Source: a virus. From it: 29,511 nucleotides of DNA. The number at the start of each line of letters is the position of its first letter. Position 1 is the first letter of the stretch. Of the stretch, positions 7,201-16,200 are shown in pieces. The notes under the pieces are model-generated. The model was not told where the DNA came from and made no database searches. It was given only the letters and a program-made list of their open reading frames with translations. The stretch is taken from IMG/VR virus record IMGVR_UViG_3300025853_000457, positions 1 to 29,511 of that record, one strand, 5' to 3'. The position numbers were made by a program, and so were the translations under genes.

Positions 7201-10200
7201 ATTTTAAAAATAGATTCAAACTCTTTCAGATTATGTGATGCTGGTCCAAGTGGGACAGATAGTTCAAATTATAATAGAGAGAAATATGTAGACTTAACTT
7301 CTACTGGATCTGGTTATCAGTACTTTAATTATCCTGACATACAGGTAACAGTAACTTATCAACCTGGTCAAAATAATCAAATTAATCCAATTACATTAAC
7401 TCCTGTAGTTAAAGGATCTATAGTAGATACTTATGTATATGATAATGGTGTTGGATATGGGTCAACAATATTAAATGTAGAAATTATTCCTTCAGTATCT
7501 GTTTTACAAGGCAAAGAAGCCTCTATGAGTGCAATCTTGGTTGATGGGGTGATAGATCGTGTAAATATTTTTTATGGTGGATATGATTTTTATTCTGTAC
7601 CAGATCTAATAGTTGAAAGTGAAAAAGGAATTGGTGCAGTATTAAGAGCAGAAATATCTAATGGACAAATTACAAACGTAGTAGTTATAGATGGTGGTAA
7701 AGGATATAGTGAAGATGATATCACAATAAAATTTTCTTTCTCAGGAAAGGATTATTTGCCATATCCAAGAATTCGACAATTAACTGTAGATAATTGTTTT
7801 AAATATGGAAAACAATATCAAACACGCAGAGATCCTTCATTAGACTTATTGTATAAAAATATTAAAAATCAATTACAATATGTTGTTTGTGGTTACTTTG
7901 ATAAATTAAGTGAATATTTTAATGAGTCATCAAATATTCACTCACCAATAATTGGATGGGCTTATGATGGAAATCCAATTTATGGTCCTTATGGTTACTC
8001 AGATCCTTTAACAATATCACCAATAAAACAACTAAATCCTAGTTATGTTCAAAGTACTAGTGACATTGTTAATAGACCTAGTGAATTTGCATCTGGATAT
8101 TTTATTGATGATTATAAATTTGATGGATCTGGAGATTTGGACATCTACAACGGAAGATGGTGTGTAACCCCAGAATATCCAAATGGAATTTATGCATATT
8201 TTGCAACAATTAAAGTAAATGCAGATAATGAGATTATTGGAAAGTTCCCATACTTTGTTGGTACAAAATATAGATCAAAGAAAATAATAGAAAATAGTAA
8301 TGATAAATTAGATCAAACTTATGACTTCAAAAATTCATCTTTATTAAGAAATACCTTACCATTTGGTCCAAATGATCAAAATTCTCTTTATGATTTCTAC
8401 AGTAGCAATTTAGATAAGCAAATAACAAAAATTACATCAACATCTAAAGGATCTGTAACTAAAATTGAAGTTGTTGATCCAGGATTAAATTATAAAGTTG
8501 GTGATAAGTTAAACTTTAAAAATTATTCTTTAAACAATAAAGGATTTGGAGCAACTGCATCGGTAAAGACTCTTAAAGGTAAAACTATTGATGCTATCAA
8601 TAATGTAAGTAAAACATACTTAAATGCAAAGTTATATTCATCCACAGTTGATGGAACTAAAATCTCTATATTACCAAATCATGAAATAAAACCAAACACT
8701 AAAATAGAAGTTACCGGTTTCACAAGTTCATTTTCAAAATTAAATGGTACTTATGAAGCTAAGGTTAATAATTTTTATTCAACACTGATCGATTCAATAC
8801 CAGAATATAGTGCGGGCATAGTAACAGATATCAAAGTTTCTGCATATCCTGCTATAGTTTCTATTGGAAGTTCTATCAAAATTACAACTGGTACAAGTAG
8901 TTCAAGTTATGATCAATATTTTAATATTTTAAATTATTATGAAGATTACTCCATAATAAGATGCAAAAAAGTTGGTGATAGTGGACTAAGTACATCTAAT
9001 TCTCCAGTTCATTTTTTACCAAACTTTATAGATATAAATTATGGAGATAGTAGTTTTAAATCTTCAACAAACTATAAAAGATATTTTAATCCACAACAAT
9101 CTGTAGGTGTTGGAACTTTTACAGGATCTCAATACAGAAGAAATTTCTATGTTGGAAATAATTTAGTATCCAAAGATATACCAATTCAAACGATTTATTT
9201 GCCAAATCATGGATTGCGAACAGGACAAAAAGTTCTCTTTGAAAAACCTACGACAGGATCTGCTATATTGGTACAAAATAGTCCTGATGGAAGCTCTTGG
9301 AATATTCCAGAGACTGGAGATCAAATAGAGTTATATATTATTAATAAAAACAGTGATCATATTGGAATAACAACTCAAGTTGGATTTACAACAAGTACAA
9401 ATGGATTGTATTTCCCAAGTATCTTAAATTCGGGATCAGATAATAATGAATACTCATTTAATACTCTTTATACTGAGGAATCATGTAAAATATCCCAAAA
9501 TATAACAACAGTCTCAATTTCAACAGTACACAATTTGAAAGATACTGATAAAATTGAATTGAACGTAGTTTCAAATCAAAGTGTTGGTATTGGTACTAGT
9601 GGATATCTTAATGTTAAGTATTTTTCAGATACTAAATCTTTATCTTTAAGAGAATTGCAATTTGATCCTTCGAATGTTTCTATTAGTGAGAACACACTAT
9701 CAATACAAGACCACAGATTAAACAATGGAGATAAAGTATATTATATTTCTACTTCTGCACCATCAGGAATAACTACTGGAGTTTATCATGTCAATAGGCT
9801 TGATGATAATACATTAAGATTGTCGGAAACTTTTAAAGACTCTACAGTTTATCCGTATAATACTTTACAGGTTACAACCCAAGGAATTGGTACACAATCC
9901 ATATTTGTATTACATCCCGAAATTAGTATAATTCGAAATAATGATTTAGTATTTGATGTTTCAGATTCTTCATTGCAAGGATATCAATTAAAATTCTATT
10001 ATGATGAAGAATTTAAAAATGAATTTAAATCGCCATTTATTGTTGGTGTAGGAACAGTTGGAGTAACATCAACATCTAGACTAAATTTAAATTATGATGC
10101 ATCTCTTCCAAAAGAACTTTACTACACAATAGTGGATTCATCTTTAAATAAAATAACTTCTTCAATATCAAACAATAATAATTCAAAGATTAAATATATT

Positions 10201-13200
10201 AATAGCATTTATTCAAATGAATATGACATATTTGGCGTAACTGATACAACATATCAAATTTATCTCCAAGAAAACCCTGAGATAAACAGTTATGCTAAAG
10301 AAGATTGTGATATTTTAGAGTATACAACAAATTCAATCAATGCAAATGGATCAGTAAACGAAATAACTCTTACTGATGGCGGAAACATTTATTCAGACCT
10401 ACCATATTTCTATGATTCTGATAGTGTAAATGGTACAGGACTGGTTGTTAATTTATCTTCAAATAACATTGGTAAAATTTTATCAAAAGAAATTATGAAT
10501 GGTGGTTTTGAGTATCCTACAGATCCAACTTTATTGCCATCATTAAAAACATCCAAAAATTGTTACATCAATAACTCATATTATTTGAAGGATGTTAGTG
10601 TAATTTCGGGCGGTTCAAATTATCCATCTGCGCCAAATTTGGTGGTCATTGATACTGATACTAGAGATCTGATTGATCAAGGGATCCTAATACCAGAAAT
10701 GTCTGGATCTGAATTTGGAAATTCTAATATATTTAATGTTACGATCGACAGTACTCCACGTGGATTACCAATTACACCAGTAACAGTTGTTGCAGTAGAC
10801 AATTCTAATGGAATAAGAATTGATAGAGTAACTTCAAGTTCTTCTGGAATTATGACTTGTATACTAAAAACTCCAATTATAGGATTCCCAGAAGATCCAT
10901 TTGCCGCTGGTGATCAAGTTTATGTTGAAAATATCGATATTATTCCTGATTCTGGTATAGGATGGAACTCTAAAGATCATGGGTATGTATTATTTGATGT
11001 TATTAAGTATACTGCACAGTCAGACCCGGGAGAAATGGAAATTAAAATTCCAAAGTTATATGGAAATCCCGGCATAGCAGTAACCTTCCAAATTAACACA
11101 TTTGCTTCTATAGTTAAAAAAGAAAACTATCCAGTATTTAAAACAACTCATGAGTACTCACCTTTCATTGATGGGGAGAGTATTTTAATTATTGAATCTG
11201 ACGAGTCTTTAACCAAAACTGATCTTGTTGTTAAAAGTTATTCTCAAAACTATGTAAAATTATTTGGATCTACCGATATCAGTAAGGGTACAAAAATTAA
11301 AGGAAGTACATCTAATTCAATAGCAACTGTGTATGATGTGACTCAAGCTTCTGGAAGTTATGATGTATCTTCATCAAGATTAGTTGAGTATGGATGGAAG
11401 TCTGATTCTGGAAAATTAAATTATGATACTCAATTTATTGCTGATAATGATTATTATCAAAATTTATCATATACAATAAAGAGTGAAAAAACATGGGAAG
11501 AAATAAAGACTCCCGTAAATTCACTTGTTCACCCATTAGGAACCAAGAATTTTGCAGATACACAGATACAAGATAAAGTAACTAGAATAATTGATAGTGT
11601 TGGTATAAATTCAAGTGCCACATTAGAAATAACAAAGATATTAGATACCCAAGTGAGGGTTGATACTATAAAGAATTTTGATATGGTAGTAGATTATGAT
11701 CCAACATCACAATCATCAAAACTATTAAAGTTCAATACTGTGCAACTTTCAGACTACTTTGGATCAAGATCTAATAGAGTCTTGAATATTGATAACATTA
11801 GTGGACTATTTTCCAGTTCTGACGATGCAAATTTCTCAGAAGATTTGGTAATTAAGTCACTTTCACCAGAAGTATCATATTATAAAGTATTAGTCCAAAT
11901 AAAGAGTAGTCCTGAAAATATAGAGCGGGGTATAAATCATCATCAATTAACTGAGGCAGTTCTTTTGCATGATGGAATTTTTACTTCATATATTTCTGAA
12001 AAGACTGTTTACACAAATGATACATATGGATATTCTTATGGAAAACTTGATGTAGAATCTTTTGGTAGTGGAATCTATAATTTATTATTCATTCCGAATG
12101 ATCCATATAATTATAATTACGATATTAAAATATTATCATCATATTTTGGGATAAATTCAGGAAATTCTGAAAATTATTCAGACCTTTATCTTGGACCAGT
12201 TTTTGTGAGAGGGACAACAAATTACATTCAAAGTAATGACTCAGATATTAATATATTATCTTTAGATAAATCAACATATAATAGTTTTATTGTTGAGGTT
12301 TATCTTCACAATAGAACTACCAATACATCAAGGTATGTTGAATTATTTGGGCTCTATGGTGGTACAGGTTCAGATGTAATATTAGCAGAGTCTAGTTTCA
12401 CTGCAAATGATGATGATCTTTCAATATTTACTGGAATTAGTACTTTTGGAGCCTCAATTGATGGGAGCAATCTTGTTCTTTCTTTTGATAATTATGAAAA
12501 TAACACTTTTAATATAAAAACAAAAATTTATGGTTTTGGAGATTCATCTGTTGGTGTTGGCACTTACAAATTTTCCGATTATCTTCAAGATCAAGAATCT
12601 GTAAGAACTGCAAGAATTGATACATCAGTACATGATACTGGAACTAGCGCAGGAATTTCTACTATTAGAGAGTATGATGGAAGCCTGTTTAGTTCCATAA
12701 AATCTTTAGTGCGGGTAAGTGTGGGCGATAATCTATCACTTCATCAAGTTGCTACATTATATGATGGTGATAATATTTTTATAACTGAAGCACCCTTAGT
12801 TTCTACAGGTTCTTCTATTGGACACTTTAGTTCATCTCTAGATCAAAAAACTATAAAGTTGGAATTTACTAGAAATACCGAATTTTCTAATGAAAATGTT
12901 AATATTACACATCTAGACTATTCATTCTACGAATTTTTGGATGAACTAAATGAACCTGAAGAATTAAATCTGGGATATTTTGTTGAAGATCACTCGATAG
13001 GAAAATATTATGGATTTAATAGTGCAGAAATTAATAGGTTGAAATTCCCACTAAATTATCAAAAAACTCCCATTTTTGAAAAATCTTTTGATCCAAATAA
13101 TAACTTAATTTTAGATCAAAGCACTGGTATAATTACAATTGATGATCATTTCTTTAGTACGGGAGAAAGATTGATTTATAGACCAGATTCATCTTTTACT

Positions 13201-16200
13201 GGAATTGGATATAGTTCTATACACATTCAAGATTCTATAAATTCATCCGGCGTGACAACAACCGTTTTACCAGAAGATGTTTATGCAATAAGAATTGATA
13301 GTAATCAGTTTAAACTCGCATCAAATTATGAAAATTCTATAAGTGGTATTGGAGTAACAATTACCTATCTTGGAGAAGGTAATGCCCATAAACTTGAAAT
13401 GTATAAAAAGAATGAAAAATCATTAATTACTATTAATAATTTAGTTCAATATCCATTAACATACACTGGTATAGGTTATTCACTAACTAATAATAATGGT
13501 AGTATTGGTGTAGGAAATTCTTTCTTTAACCTGACTGGTATAAGTTCAATTTCTCCAATTGACATATTAAAAGTTGATGATGAATATATGAAGGTTATTA
13601 ATGTTGGCATAGGAACAACAGATGGATCTATAAATTATTTAAATGGAGATTTAAATATTGTAGAGGTTGAAAGAGGATTCTTTGGATCAATATCATCCTC
13701 ACATACAGATCAATCTAGAGTTGACTTGTACAAAGGTGCTTATAATATAAGTGGTGATAGTATTTACTTTGCAGAACCTCCAAGAGGAAATATTGGCGAT
13801 CTTATAACTAAAGATGAAAGAAATCTCTTCTATCCAAGAGCATCATTTAGCGGTAGGGTCTTCCTAAAACAAGATTATTCACAAAATGAAATTTATGATG
13901 ACATTTCATATGAATTTGATGGTAAAACATCAGAATTTACTTTAACCAGACTGGGAATAAACACTGCAGGATTTACTACAGAAACTCAAGGTGGAAGTGG
14001 TGTTTTATTCATCAATGGGATTTTACAAACCCCACTCACCAATAATTTAGGCGATTATTACAATTATAGTCTGGATCAAGATGTTCAATCGGGAATAACA
14101 ACAATTAAGTTCACTGGTCTTACAACTGAAGGTGGAATTTATGTAAGTGACTCCGATGTAAATCAAAACCAATTACCTAGAGGGGGATTAATTGTTTCTC
14201 TTGGTTCAACTTCTGGTCTCGGTTATGCTCCTCTTGTAGGAGCTCGGGTTAAGTTAAATGTTGATGAGTATGGAACTATAGTAGATCCTGTAGTTTCAAT
14301 TGCAAGAACTGGAAAGGAAATTGGAATTACTACAGCAGAATATGATCATATCAATGGAATTCTAACTATTGAATCGGAATCCTCGGAAATTTATAAATTA
14401 AGAGAATCTAATTCAAATTATGTTAAATTAGTTGGTCTAGGATTCACTTGTGATAGTCAAGCTGGTATTATATCTTACTTCCCATACACCCGAAATGAAG
14501 AATATCCTTTTGGTGTTATTGGATTGGGAACAAATACAGTTTCCTTGAATGTCGGTGTTAGTACACTTAAACATTATTATGTTGGATATGGCACTGCTTT
14601 TGTATGGTTACATGGTCTTACACCAGGATCTGGATACAGAGAACCGCTATCTTATGTGATAAGAGATGCAGCTTCCGAATACATTCACAGATTTGTTGAT
14701 GCTGAAGTAGATTCTATTTACACATCAACAAATACTTATGAACCAATATTTGCAGAATATAATCAAAAAACCGGAGATTTGATTCTTTCTATAGAGGATC
14801 ATGGACTAACAACTAGTGATACTGTTGGAATCAAAACTGGATCTATTAGATTTACTTGTTCATCTGATGGATATCTTGTCCCATATGCATATCCAAGATC
14901 AACAGATCCAGTTGCTGGCATATCTACTGAGATTCTTAGTTACACTACAAATTCCATAACAGTTAATGTTGGTGGAATGGGTGGTTCTGGTGCCGAAATT
15001 GATATTGTTGTTGGTGCGGGTGGTACATTAGGATTTACTGTTTCCGCTGGAGGAACAAATTATATAAATCCCATTTTAGATATAGAACCACCATCATATG
15101 ATAATCTTGAAATGATTGGTGTTTCAAGATTATCTGTTGGACTTACAACAGAAACTGGAACGGGTATGTCTATAAATGTGGATGTTATACCTTCCAGGGT
15201 ATATAATGATGATGGTACTGTTGGAATTGGATCTACTTTATTTGAAGTATCTTCATTCGAAATTTCTAGAAATGGATATGGATTTAGACGTGGGGATATT
15301 ATAAAACCAGTTGGACTAGTTACTGCTGCTGGATTGTCTGAACCAATTGAAGAGTTTAAACTGTACGTGTTATCAACTTACACTGACAACTTTGCTGCTT
15401 GGCAATTTGGTGAAATGGACCTTATGGATAACATAAAACCATATCAAAATGGTATTAGAAAACAATTCCCATTATACTACAATGGTGATTTAGTATCTTT
15501 CCAAAGAGATGAAAATAATCTTGAGCAATCGCAAGATATTGATTTTAATTCTGTTTTGGTTGTATTTGTAAATGGAATTTTACAAGATCCTGGAATTTCT
15601 TATGAATTTGAAGGTGGAACATCTTTCAGATTCTTAGAAGCACCAAAACCAGAAGATGTGATTCAAATTTACTTCTATGTGGGCACTTCTAACGTAGACT
15701 CTAGTTTAGTTCTTATTGATGAAACTATTCAACCCGGTGATCAACTTAAAGTAAAATCTATTAATAGTAGATTAGATGAAACTGAGGATCAAAATTCTAG
15801 AATGGTATTTGATATATTATCTACTGATATTGTTGAAACTAATTTATACTTTGGGGATGGAATAAACTCTGAGATTCTTCGACCCGTTGATTGGGTTAAA
15901 CAAAAAGGAGATCTTTATATAAATGAAGTTTTCTATTCAAAATCTAGAGAATCCATAAAAGCACAAATTTATCCAACAGCAAAAGTAATATATGATTTTA
16001 ATGAAACAGATGGATTTATATATGTTGATAATGCAGAGTTATTTGCATATGAAGGCGATTCTGCAGTATCTAGTGATAAACTAGATTTGATATTAGCTCC
16101 ATACCAAGACAATAATCAAACTGGAATTGTTACTGCAACTGTTTCAGCAGATGGAACTATTTCAACATTTAATATTGTTAATTCTGGTTTTGGATATACA

